DNA of 6,296 bases, taken from assembly GCA_006227875.1 (NCBI GenBank), contig SBFI01000399.1, positions 1 through 6,296 on the forward strand, written 5' to 3'. The translations under genes and the position numbers were made by a program. This DNA is from Acidobacteriota bacterium. GTDB lineage: Bacteria; Acidobacteriota; Thermoanaerobaculia; Multivoradales; JAHEKO01. The notes beneath the pieces were generated by a model. The model was not told the origin of the DNA, did no database searches, and saw nothing but the letters and a program-made list of their open reading frames with translations. Shown one piece after another: positions 1 to 6,296 of the stretch (position 1 is the first letter of the stretch; each line of letters opens with the position of its first letter).

Positions 1-1904
1 TCCTCTTCCACCTCTTGCCACCGCTCCATTAGGTCTTCGACCCGCTCGGCGAGGCCCTTCTGCTCCTGCTCGAGCTTGCGCACCTCGGCGGGTGGCGTGC
101 GGTCGAAGTAGGCGGGGTCGCAAAAGATCTCGTTGATCTCGTGCACCCGTTTCTCGGCGGTCTCGATCTCCGCGGTCAGCTCGTCCCGCTCGCCGGTAAG
201 GTGCTTGATCCGGTTGCGGTCGGCTGAGTCGGTTCGGTTTCCGGCGCGTGCCTTCTTCTTCGCCCTCTTCTCACGCCGGACCTTGAGCGCCACCGAGTCG
301 GCGTCGAGATGATCGTCACCACACTGGTCGACATACTCCTCATAGGTGCCCTCGTAGGTGCGGAGCCCCGAGGGTGTGATCTCCACGATGCGGTTGGCCA
401 GCTGGGAGACAAACCAGCGATCGTGGGAGACAAAGACGAGGGTGCCGTCGTACTCCTGGAGCCCGGCCACCAGCGCCTCGATGGCCTCCAGATCGAGGTG
501 GTTGGTGGGCTCGTCCAGGATGAGGACATTGGGTTGCTCGACCGCCAGCTTGGCAAAGAGCAGCCGTGCGCCCTCGCCGCCCGAGAGACTGGCCAGCCGC
601 TTCTTGACCTCGTCTTTGGAGAACAGCACCTGCGCCAGCTGGCCGCGGACAAAGCCGATGGGCTCGGCCGGGCAGATCGCCCACAGAAACTCCTCCACCG
701 TCTGCCGTTCCTTGTTCAGGAGCTCGCGAAAGTCCTGGGCGAAATATCCCGGGTAGGTCTCGTGGCCCCATTCGACCGCGCCGGTGTCGGCGTCGAGCCT
801 TTCGACGGCGATCTTGAGCAGGGTCGACTTGCCGATGCCGTTGGGTCCGATGATCGCCAGCCGCTCACCCCGGCGGATCGTCAGGGTCACATCCTGGAGC
901 ACCCGGTTGTCACCAAAGGCCTTGGATATCCCCTCCAGGGCGAGGACCTGTTTACCCGAGGGGCGCCGCTGCCCGAGGCGAAAGGTGGGGTAGCGCCGCG
1001 ACGACACCGGCACGGCGGCGATTCCCTCGGCCTTCTTCTCGATCAGTCGCAGCTTGCTCTGCGCCTGACGCGCCTTGGTGGCCTTGGCCCGGAAGCGCTC
1101 GACAAAGGCTTTGTGATGGGCGATCTCTTTTTCGCGCTTCTCCAGCTCCTTGCCCATCCGCTCGTGCTCGCGGGCCTTGGCCTCGTCGAACTGGGTGTAG
1201 TTGCCGGGATACAGGGTCACCGTCTCGTAGTCGACGTCGAGGATCTGGCTGCAGACGTTGTCGAGGAAGCGATGGTCGTGGGAGATCACCACCACGATGC
1301 CGGGGAAGTCGAGAAGAAACTTTTCGAGCCAACGGATCGAGAGGATGTCCAGGTGGTTAGTGGGCTCGTCCAGCAGCAGTGCGTCGGGAGCCGCCGCCAG
1401 AACCTGGGCGAGCAGCACCCGCAGCTTGAAGCCGCCCGACAGAGTCGAGAGAGGCTCTCGGTGGACCTCGGCCGGGATGCCGAGGCCCTCGAGGATCTCG
1501 GCCGCCTGCGACTCGATCGAATAGCCGTCGTGCTTGAGAATGATGTCCTCGAGCTCGGCATAGCGCTCGCCGTCGAACGACTCCTCGGCCCGGGCCAGGA
1601 TCTCTTCCTTCTCGACCATCGCCTGCCAGAGCTCCTGGTTACCCTGCAGCACCACCTCCAGGATGGGCATCTCCTCGTACATGAAGTGATCCTGGCGCAG
1701 CACCCCGAGCTTGAGCCGCTTGGGGATCGAGACGCTGCCGTCGCTGGGCGGCTCTTCGCCGGCCAGAATCCGCATCAGGGTCGATTTGCCCGAGCCGTTG
1801 GCACCCACCAGGCCATAGCGTTGTCCCGGCACCATCTGGAACGCGGCGTTGACGAAAAGGGTCTGGGCCCCGAACGATTTGGCGAGATTGGACACCGAGA
1901 TCAT
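1..1904 (-). CDS. ABC-F family ATPase, YbiT-type with C-terminal coiled-coil extension (3' end beyond window)
   Basis: The frame is open from ATG at 1904-1902 to the left edge without a stop, giving 634 visible residues. ABC-F proteins are soluble tandem ATPases without membrane domains that bind the ribosomal E site and modulate translation or protect against ribosome-targeting antibiotics. Domain 1 has Walker A GANGSGKST (34-42), a degenerate signature LSGGF (155-159), Walker B LLLDEPTNHLD (176-186) and H-loop SHD (208-210). A charged linker follows (about 236-300), corresponding to the arm that approaches the P-site tRNA in this family. Domain 2 has Walker A GPNGIGKST (353-361), LSGGE (440-444), LILDEPTNHLD (461-471) and SHD (493-495). 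The start region, the GVLRQDHF and DGYSIE segments, and RIVEITP near 505-511 recall E. coli YbiT. A heptad-like charged coiled coil (about 565-634) extends beyond the roughly 530 residues of YbiT and resembles the Uup/YheS C-terminal domain; the true C-terminus is probably just off the window. No Shine-Dalgarno sequence precedes the ATG. The family is certain; the subfamily is an inference, and the ribosomal substrate cannot be told. Confidence 0.93.
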   Translation of the reverse strand, partial: MISVSNLAKSFGAQTLFVNAAFQMVPGQRYGLVGANGSGKSTLMRILAGEEPPSDGSVSIPKRLKLGVLRQDHFMYEEMPILEVVLQGNQELWQAMVEKEEILARAEESFDGERYAELEDIILKHDGYSIESQAAEILEGLGIPAEVHREPLSTLSGGFKLRVLLAQVLAAAPDALLLDEPTNHLDILSIRWLEKFLLDFPGIVVVISHDHRFLDNVCSQILDVDYETVTLYPGNYTQFDEAKAREHERMGKELEKREKEIAHHKAFVERFRAKATKARQAQSKLRLIEKKAEGIAAVPVSSRRYPTFRLGQRRPSGKQVLALEGISKAFGDNRVLQDVTLTIRRGERLAIIGPNGIGKSTLLKIAVERLDADTGAVEWGHETYPGYFAQDFRELLNKERQTVEEFLWAICPAEPIGFVRGQLAQVLFSKDEVKKRLASLSGGEGARLLFAKLAVEQPNVLILDEPTNHLDLEAIEALVAGLQEYDGTLVFVSHDRWFVSQLANRIVEITPSGLRTYEGTYEEYVDQCGDDHLDADSVALKVRREKRAKKKARAGNRTDSADRNRIKHLTGERDELTAEIETAEKRVHEINEIFCDPAYFDRTPPAEVRKLEQEQKGLAERVEDLMERWQEVEE

Positions 1905-1905
1905 G

Positions 1906-1947
1906 GGGTGCGAGAGAATAGCACCCGGTGGCCCGTTTGTTGCACCG
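1906..1947. repeat. Overlapping short inverted repeats in the divergent intergenic region
   Basis: GGGTGC (1906-1911) is inverted as GCACCC (1921-1926), a 6-bp stem with a 9-nt loop. CGGTG (1926-1930) is inverted as CACCG (1943-1947). The pentamer GCACC also recurs at 1921 and 1942, 21 bp apart, which places both copies on the same DNA face. The first stem lies beside the ABC-F start codon and covers the candidate -10 box, so it could act as an operator or as an mRNA hairpin. The arms are short and the sequence is GC-rich, so chance is a serious alternative. Confidence 0.3.
1915..1923 (-). promoter_or_regulatory. Candidate extended -10 promoter for the ABC-F gene
   Basis: On the minus strand these bases read TGCTATTCT, that is TG-N followed by TATTCT, the form of an extended -10 element that can work with a poor -35. 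No good -35 lies at 16-18 bp; a TTGACG occurs farther upstream but at about 25 bp, which is too far. A start about 7 bp downstream would leave only a few nucleotides before the ATG at 1904. That would make the transcript nearly leaderless, which agrees with the missing Shine-Dalgarno sequence. This is a pattern match only. Confidence 0.25.
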
Positions 1948-1962
1948 TCAAAAGAGTCTCAG

Positions 1963-4359
1963 ATGTCACCGATAAGACGTGTCCGGGGTAAGAAGCGCCG
2001 CGGCAAGAAGGGCAAGAGCCGTTTCAAACGCCGTTTGATCCAGATCTGCCTGCTGGCCGTTCTGGCGGGGTCGGTATGGCTGTTGTGGCCCTACTGGCGG
2101 TTCTCCGAGCAGTTTGCCGATCACACCGCCATCCAGCCCTCGCGGCTCTACGGCCGCTCGCAGGTGCTCAGGGTCGGGGCGCCGGGCGATCTCAGGGCAC
2201 TGCGCTCCGAGCTCGAGAGCCAGGGTTACAGCCTCAATCGCGACCGGGTGCTGGCACCGGGCGAGTTCGAGGTGGTGAGGAACCGGCTGCGCGCTTTTAT
2301 CCGGGCCTTTCCCACTCCCGAAGGGTGGGATCGGGGGGGCGAGCTGGAGGTGGAGACCACCGGCTGGCGGATCTCGGCACTGCGTTGGCACGGCAAGCCG
2401 GTCGAGCGGGTGGTGCTCGAGCCGCCGCTGCTGGCCTCCTTCTACGGTGCCGAGCGCAAGGAGCGGCGACCGGTGGGTCTCGAAGCGCTGCCCGAAGAGC
2501 TGCTCAACGCCGTTCTGGCAGCCGAAGATGCCAAGTTCTACAAGCATCCAGGGCTGTCGGCGTCCGGGATCCTGCGCGCAGCATGGGTCAATCTGCGTGG
2601 CGGTGAGATCCGCCAGGGGGGGAGCACCCTCACCCAACAGCTGGTCAAGAACCTGTTTCTGACCCACGAGCGCACCCTGGTCCGCAAGTCGCGCGAGGCG
2701 GTGTTGGCGGTGCTGCTCGATCTGCGATTCGAGAAGGACGAGATCCTCACCGCCTATCTCAACGAGATCTACTGGGGTCAGAGTCACGGCGTAAACCTCA
2801 TGGGAGTAGGGGCGGCGGCGTGGGCCTACTTCGGCAGGTACCCCCACCGCCTGACTCTCTGTGAATCGGCCGTGCTGGCCGGGATGATCCGCTCGCCGGG
2901 CGGCTACTCGCCGATCACCCGGCCGGAGAAAGCGCTGGAGAGAAGGAACTGGGTCCTGGGTCGGATGGCCGAGCTCGGTTGGTTGGATGCCGAGCGGGCC
3001 AAGGCGGCGCAAGCCGAGCCGCTTTGCGTCTCGCCACAGCCGGTGGGGGTTCGTCGGGCCGGGTACTTTGCCGACGCCATGGCGCTCGAGGCCGAGCGGC
3101 GGTTTGGCATCGACACGCTTGCCGACACCGGTTACCTCTTGATCTCGACTCTCAACGGCGGTGACCAGCAACAGGCGGAAAAGGCGATCGCCTGGGGCAT
3201 GCAGGCGTTGGAGGAGGGGTGGGAGAAGGGGCGAAAGACCGCCGGGCCGCTACAGGGGGCCCTGGTCTCGATCGACCCGCGGTCCGGGGCGATACTCGCC
3301 TATGTGGGTGGCCGCGACTACGCCGCCAGTCAGTTCGACCGCGCCGGTCAAGCCATGCGACAGACGGGGAGCGCCTTCAAGCCGGTCGTCTACGCCACTG
3401 CCTTCGAGGATCGACGGGTCTCACCAACCAGCCTGCTCGAGGACGCCCCGCTGACCGTCGCCCTGGCGGGCCGCGAGTGGAGCCCGCAGAATTCGGATTC
3501 GGAGTTTCGCGGCTGGGTCACCGTGCGCACGGCGCTCGAGGACAGTCTCAACGTTCCCACCGCCCGGCTGGGGATGTATGTCGGTCTGCCGCGGGTGGTC
3601 GAGGTGGCAAGGGACCTGGGGATAGAAAGCCGCTTGCAGCCGGTTCCCGCTCTCGCCCTTGGCGCCTTCGAAGTCACACCCCTGGAGCTGGCCTCGGTCT
3701 ATGCCACCCTGGCCGGTGGCGGGGTGCGGCGCGAGACGCATGGGCTGGAAGCGGTGCTGGACCGGCAGGGCAACGAGGTCGAGGGTAAGACCCTGGCCGA
3801 GCCGCAGCGGGCGTTGTCGGCCCAGGCCACCTATCTGCTCACCTCCATTCTGCAAGGGGTCATCGACCGGGGGACGGGCTCGAGCGCCCGCATCCAGGGG
3901 ATGACCGACCCGCTGGCGGGCAAGACCGGTACCACCAACGATCGCCGCGACAGCTGGTTTGCCGGCTTCTCTCCCGATCGCGCCACCCTGGTCTGGGTCG
4001 GCTACGACGACAACTCGACGACCCGGCTCTCCGGGGCACGGGCCGCGCTGCCCATCTGGGCCCGTTTTACCTACAAAGTCCGTCCACCGGGTGGCTACCC
4101 GACCATCCCCCAGCCGCCGGGTGTGGCCACCGCCGTCATCGATCCGCAGAGCGGCGAGCTGGCTACCGACGACTGTCCACAGGTGTTGACCGAGGTCTTT
4201 CGCCAGGGCGAGATGCCCGCTGAGGTCTGCAGCCTTCACGGCGGCGGTTACCGGGACTGGTCGGAGCGAAGGATCGACGAGGACGGCAAGAAGGGCCGCT
4301 GGCGCTGGCTGAAAAGGATCTTTGGCAAGGGCAAAAAGGACAAGCCGCCGCCGGAGTAA
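1963..4359 (+). CDS. mrcB: Class A penicillin-binding protein, PBP1b type (bifunctional glycosyltransferase/transpeptidase with UB2H domain)
   Basis: This complete 798-residue enzyme polymerises lipid II into glycan strands and cross-links the stem peptides on the outer face of the inner membrane. A short cytoplasmic tail with 14 Lys/Arg between residues 5 and 24 precedes one membrane segment (about 25-45). A UB2H-like domain follows (about 57-120; SRLYGR near 60 and APGEF near 98 match E. coli PBP1b), the docking site for LpoB in E. coli. The GT51 domain has the catalytic glutamate E188 in AAEDAKFYKH, GGSTLTQQLVKN (219-230), the second acidic residue E245, exactly 57 residues after E188 as in E. 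coli, and KDEILTAYLNEIYWGQ (258-273). The transpeptidase has SAFK with nucleophile S470, SLN (528-530) and KTGT (654-657). WSPQN (506-510) and VPTARLGM (531-538) also match PBP1b. The C-terminal part carries C738 and C756 and a basic tail. ATG 1963 was chosen because it gives a normal basic-plus-membrane N-terminus. An in-frame ATG at 1903 would overlap the ABC-F start codon and add 20 unremarkable residues. Ribosome-binding sequence is weak (AAAGAG about 6 bases upstream). Confidence 0.95.
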   Translation: MSPIRRVRGKKRRGKKGKSRFKRRLIQICLLAVLAGSVWLLWPYWRFSEQFADHTAIQPSRLYGRSQVLRVGAPGDLRALRSELESQGYSLNRDRVLAPGEFEVVRNRLRAFIRAFPTPEGWDRGGELEVETTGWRISALRWHGKPVERVVLEPPLLASFYGAERKERRPVGLEALPEELLNAVLAAEDAKFYKHPGLSASGILRAAWVNLRGGEIRQGGSTLTQQLVKNLFLTHERTLVRKSREAVLAVLLDLRFEKDEILTAYLNEIYWGQSHGVNLMGVGAAAWAYFGRYPHRLTLCESAVLAGMIRSPGGYSPITRPEKALERRNWVLGRMAELGWLDAERAKAAQAEPLCVSPQPVGVRRAGYFADAMALEAERRFGIDTLADTGYLLISTLNGGDQQQAEKAIAWGMQALEEGWEKGRKTAGPLQGALVSIDPRSGAILAYVGGRDYAASQFDRAGQAMRQTGSAFKPVVYATAFEDRRVSPTSLLEDAPLTVALAGREWSPQNSDSEFRGWVTVRTALEDSLNVPTARLGMYVGLPRVVEVARDLGIESRLQPVPALALGAFEVTPLELASVYATLAGGGVRRETHGLEAVLDRQGNEVEGKTLAEPQRALSAQATYLLTSILQGVIDRGTGSSARIQGMTDPLAGKTGTTNDRRDSWFAGFSPDRATLVWVGYDDNSTTRLSGARAALPIWARFTYKVRPPGGYPTIPQPPGVATAVIDPQSGELATDDCPQVLTEVFRQGEMPAEVCSLHGGGYRDWSERRIDEDGKKGRWRWLKRIFGKGKKDKPPPE

Positions 4360-4440
4360 CGCCCTTCCCGGCTCCACTCCCCACAGCTTCGGGTTATCCT
4401 AGAGGGCTCGCCGCTCGGCGGTCAGCTGTCGACTCTGCCT
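4360..4440. other. Spacer between the PBP and UvrA genes
   Basis: This is 81 bp with no credible ORF. A 4-bp hairpin (CCGC-TCG-GCGG, 4411-4421) has no following T-run, so I do not call a terminator. Read-through from the PBP gene into the UvrA gene is therefore possible. Confidence 0.6.
4395..4400 (+). promoter_or_regulatory. Weak candidate -10 box upstream of the UvrA-family gene
   Basis: TATCCT fits TAnnnT and would start a transcript roughly 35 bases before the ATG at 4441. There is no recognisable -35 at the right distance and no TG extension. It is recorded because it is the only promoter-like hexamer in an otherwise GC-rich spacer. Confidence 0.2.
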
Positions 4441-6296
4441 ATGCCCACCCCCGCCATCGAGGTTCTCCACGCCCGCACCCACAACCTGAAGGGGATCGAT
4501 TGCCGGGTACCCCTCGGTCGGGTGACCGTGGTCACCGGTCCGTCGGGGGCCGGCAAGTCGTCTCTCGCCTTCGACACCGTCTATGCCGAAGGACAGCGAC
4601 GCTTTGTGGAGTCGATGTCCACCTATGCCCGGCAGTTTCTGGACCAGATGGAGCGGCCGCCGGTGGAGGAGATCCGCAACATCCTGCCGGCGGTGGCGTT
4701 GGAGGCCCGCAATGCGGTGCGCAATGCCCGTTCGACTGTCGGCACCATCACCGAGGTCTACGACGTCCTGCGTCTCCTCTTTACCCATCTGGGTGAGGTC
4801 CACTGCCCCGAGGGGCACGGTCGGGCCCGTGCCTACACCGCGGACGAGGTGGCGGCGGAGCTGGCGGGGGGAGTGGTGGGGCAACAGTTCATGGTCGTGG
4901 CGGCGGTTCCCAGACCGCGAAAGAAGGCCAATCTCGCTCTCCAGGAGTTGATCCGCCAGGGCTTTGCCCGGCGGCTCGATGGCGAAGAGATCGTGCGCAT
5001 GCCGTCGAAAAGCCGTTGGCCGCGGGTCCTCGACCCGCTGCCGTTCGTGCTGGGACGGTTTACCGCTCGCGAAGAGGCCGGGGCTCAACTCGTCGCGGCC
5101 ATCGAGGAGGGGTTCAGGCTCAACGCCGGCAACCTGGAAGCGCGGGGAGAAAAGGGTGTGCGCTACTTCAGCTCGACCCTCGGCTGCCCCGAATGCGGCA
5201 TCAAGCTGCGCAAGCCGGTGCCGGCTCTGTTCTCTTTCAACTCGCCGCTCGGCGCCTGTCCGAGCTGCCAGGGATTTGGTCGTGTCATCGGTATCGATCG
5301 GGAGCGGGTGATCCCTGACCCGGTGTGGACCCTGGAGGAGCGGCCGATCGCCCCCTGGAACACACCGGCCTACGAAGAGCTCTACGAGGATCTCCTCGTC
5401 GCCTGTCGCCAGGAGGGGATTCCGCTCGATGTGTCGTGGCGGGATCTGCCGGAGGAGGCGAGGGACTTCGTCTGGAACGGCGAGGGGGATTTCGTCAATC
5501 TGGAGCAGTTCTTCGCCTGGCTCGAGAGGCGCTCCTACAAGGTTCACGTGCGGGTGCTGCTGGCCCGCTACCGGGCCTACGATCCCTGTCCCGACTGTGG
5601 CGGCACACGGCTACAGCCCGAGGCCCTGGCGGTGTGGGTGGAGGACGAGACCCTGCCCGCCCTCTGCGCCAAGAGCATCGAGGAGCTGCGGCGGTGGCTC
5701 GAGGGCCGCAATTGGAGCCGGCGTCAGCGGGAGCTGTCGGGCCACCTTATCGAGGACTTGGAGGAACGAGTGGAGTTCCTCCACCGCGTGGGTCTCGACT
5801 ACCTCACCCTCGACCGGCAGGCGCGCACGCTCTCCGGGGGTGAGACCCAGCGCATCCACCTGGCGGCCGCGCTTGGCTCGGGTCTGACCAGCACCCTCTA
5901 TGTGCTCGACGAGCCCACCATCGGCCTCCATCCTCGCGACAGCGGGCGTCTGCTGGAGCTGCTGCGCGCGCTGGCGGGCAGGGGCAACACGGTGCTCGTG
6001 GTCGAGCACGATCGCACCATCATCCAGGGCGCCGACCACAGCACCGATCTCGGACCCGCCTCGGGCGAGCATGGTGGCCGGGTGATGGTGGAGGGCCCGT
6101 TGGACGACATTCTGAGGGCCGACGAATCCCTGACCGGGGCCTATCTTCGCGACCGGCCGGCCACCCCGGCGCGGCGTCACATGGCGCGCTATCGGCGGGA
6201 GAGTGGTCGGGAGTCGCTCGAGGAGGAGATGGCGGCCAAGCCCAGGGTCAGCGTGCGCGGCGCCCGTTCCCACAATCTGCGCGGCATCGACGTCGA
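4441..6296 (+). CDS. uvrA: UvrA-family excinuclease ATPase, probably a divergent UvrA paralogue (3' end beyond window)
   Basis: The frame is open from ATG 4441 to the right edge, giving 618 residues; a usual UvrA is about 940. UvrA dimers bind damaged DNA and load UvrB in nucleotide excision repair. Visible are Walker A GPSGAGKSS (33-41), FDTVYAEGQRRFVE (44-57), RSTVGT (97-102), a region in the place of the UvrB-binding domain (about 122-240), a zinc module C249-X2-C252-X20-C273-X2-C276, a second pair C383/C386 in PCPDCGGTR, signature LSGGETQRI (464-472), Walker B VLDEP (488-492) and the H-loop histidine in VVEHD (520-524). Residues 602-618 repeat the N-terminal pattern of residues 6-22 (GARSHNLRGIDV against HARTHNLKGID), marking the start of the second ATPase half, which lies off the window. 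Several motifs differ from canonical UvrA: GPSGAGKS for GLSGSGKS, SMSTYARQF for SLSAYARQF, ALEARNAVRNA for ISIDQKTTSRNP, and SYKVHVRVLLARYRAY before the second Cys pair. From memory these resemble a UvrA paralogue class whose members can be large. No Shine-Dalgarno sequence precedes the ATG, and no ATG or GTG lies in frame in the 45 bases or so upstream. The UvrA family is certain; paralogue status is an inference, so the gene symbol is provisional. Confidence 0.9.
   Translation, partial: MPTPAIEVLHARTHNLKGIDCRVPLGRVTVVTGPSGAGKSSLAFDTVYAEGQRRFVESMSTYARQFLDQMERPPVEEIRNILPAVALEARNAVRNARSTVGTITEVYDVLRLLFTHLGEVHCPEGHGRARAYTADEVAAELAGGVVGQQFMVVAAVPRPRKKANLALQELIRQGFARRLDGEEIVRMPSKSRWPRVLDPLPFVLGRFTAREEAGAQLVAAIEEGFRLNAGNLEARGEKGVRYFSSTLGCPECGIKLRKPVPALFSFNSPLGACPSCQGFGRVIGIDRERVIPDPVWTLEERPIAPWNTPAYEELYEDLLVACRQEGIPLDVSWRDLPEEARDFVWNGEGDFVNLEQFFAWLERRSYKVHVRVLLARYRAYDPCPDCGGTRLQPEALAVWVEDETLPALCAKSIEELRRWLEGRNWSRRQRELSGHLIEDLEERVEFLHRVGLDYLTLDRQARTLSGGETQRIHLAAALGSGLTSTLYVLDEPTIGLHPRDSGRLLELLRALAGRGNTVLVVEHDRTIIQGADHSTDLGPASGEHGGRVMVEGPLDDILRADESLTGAYLRDRPATPARRHMARYRRESGRESLEEEMAAKPRVSVRGARSHNLRGIDV

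Noticed and set aside
176..1561. Possible frameshift in the ABC-F gene, suggested by fragmentary open frames in other phases
   Set aside because: Reading codon by codon from 1904 to 3 gives one uninterrupted frame of 634 residues with both ATPase domains in order. The fragments lie in alternative frames.
309..1991. A 560-codon open frame on the plus strand opposite the ABC-F gene
   Set aside because: It is antisense to a protein with every ABC-F motif in order. Its translation shows no recognisable domain, and long antisense frames are expected opposite GC-rich genes.
1966..3171. A 401-codon minus-strand open frame opposite the PBP gene
   Set aside because: It is a shadow of the PBP1b coding sequence. 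The PBP has intact catalytic motifs throughout, while the shadow is low-complexity and rich in Arg, Gly and Pro.
3421..4377. A 318-codon minus-strand open frame opposite the PBP transpeptidase part
   Set aside because: It is a composition-driven antisense shadow with no domain and no start signal.
4411..4421. Small hairpin CCGC-TCG-GCGG as a terminator after the PBP gene
   Set aside because: The stem is only 4 bp and no T-run follows. Such hairpins are frequent by chance in GC-rich sequence.
4399..5547. A 382-codon minus-strand open frame opposite the UvrA-family gene
   Set aside because: It is antisense to clear Walker A and zinc-module sequence, and its product has no recognisable family.
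5611..6273. A 220-codon minus-strand open frame opposite the UvrA signature and Walker B region
   Set aside because: It is a shadow of the conserved ABC motifs on the plus strand.

Overview
This GC-rich bacterial window holds three protein-coding genes and almost no free space. It looks like ordinary chromosomal housekeeping sequence. I see no RNA gene, insertion sequence, CRISPR array or phage signal. The combination of a PBP1b-type peptidoglycan synthase carrying a UB2H domain, a YbiT-type ABC-F ATPase and strong G/C third-position preference suggests a high-GC Gram-negative (diderm) bacterium. Deltaproteobacteria-like or Acidobacteriota-like lineages would fit, but the phylum is an inference and cannot be fixed from this sequence alone.

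Layout: (i) 1-1904, minus strand: a two-domain ABC-F translation-factor ATPase, cut by the left window edge a few residues before its expected C-terminus. (ii) 1905-1962: a 58-bp divergent intergenic region with small overlapping inverted repeats and a possible extended -10 element for the ABC-F gene. (iii) 1963-4359, plus strand: a complete 798-residue class A penicillin-binding protein of PBP1b type, with all glycosyltransferase and transpeptidase motifs intact. (iv) 4360-4440: an 81-bp spacer with no convincing terminator. (v) 4441 to the right edge, plus strand: the first 618 residues of a UvrA-family ATPase. They cover the complete first ATPase half, including a four-cysteine zinc module, and the first residues of the second half.

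The genes do not form an obvious single pathway: ribosome function, cell-wall synthesis and DNA damage recognition. The PBP and UvrA genes are co-directional and could be co-transcribed. The ABC-F gene is divergent and shares the 58-bp control region with the PBP gene. The two points most worth following are the UvrA sequence, whose motifs depart from canonical UvrA and resemble a poorly characterised UvrA paralogue class, and the UB2H domain in the PBP, which suggests a partner activator protein elsewhere in the genome. I did not find evidence for a new multi-gene system.
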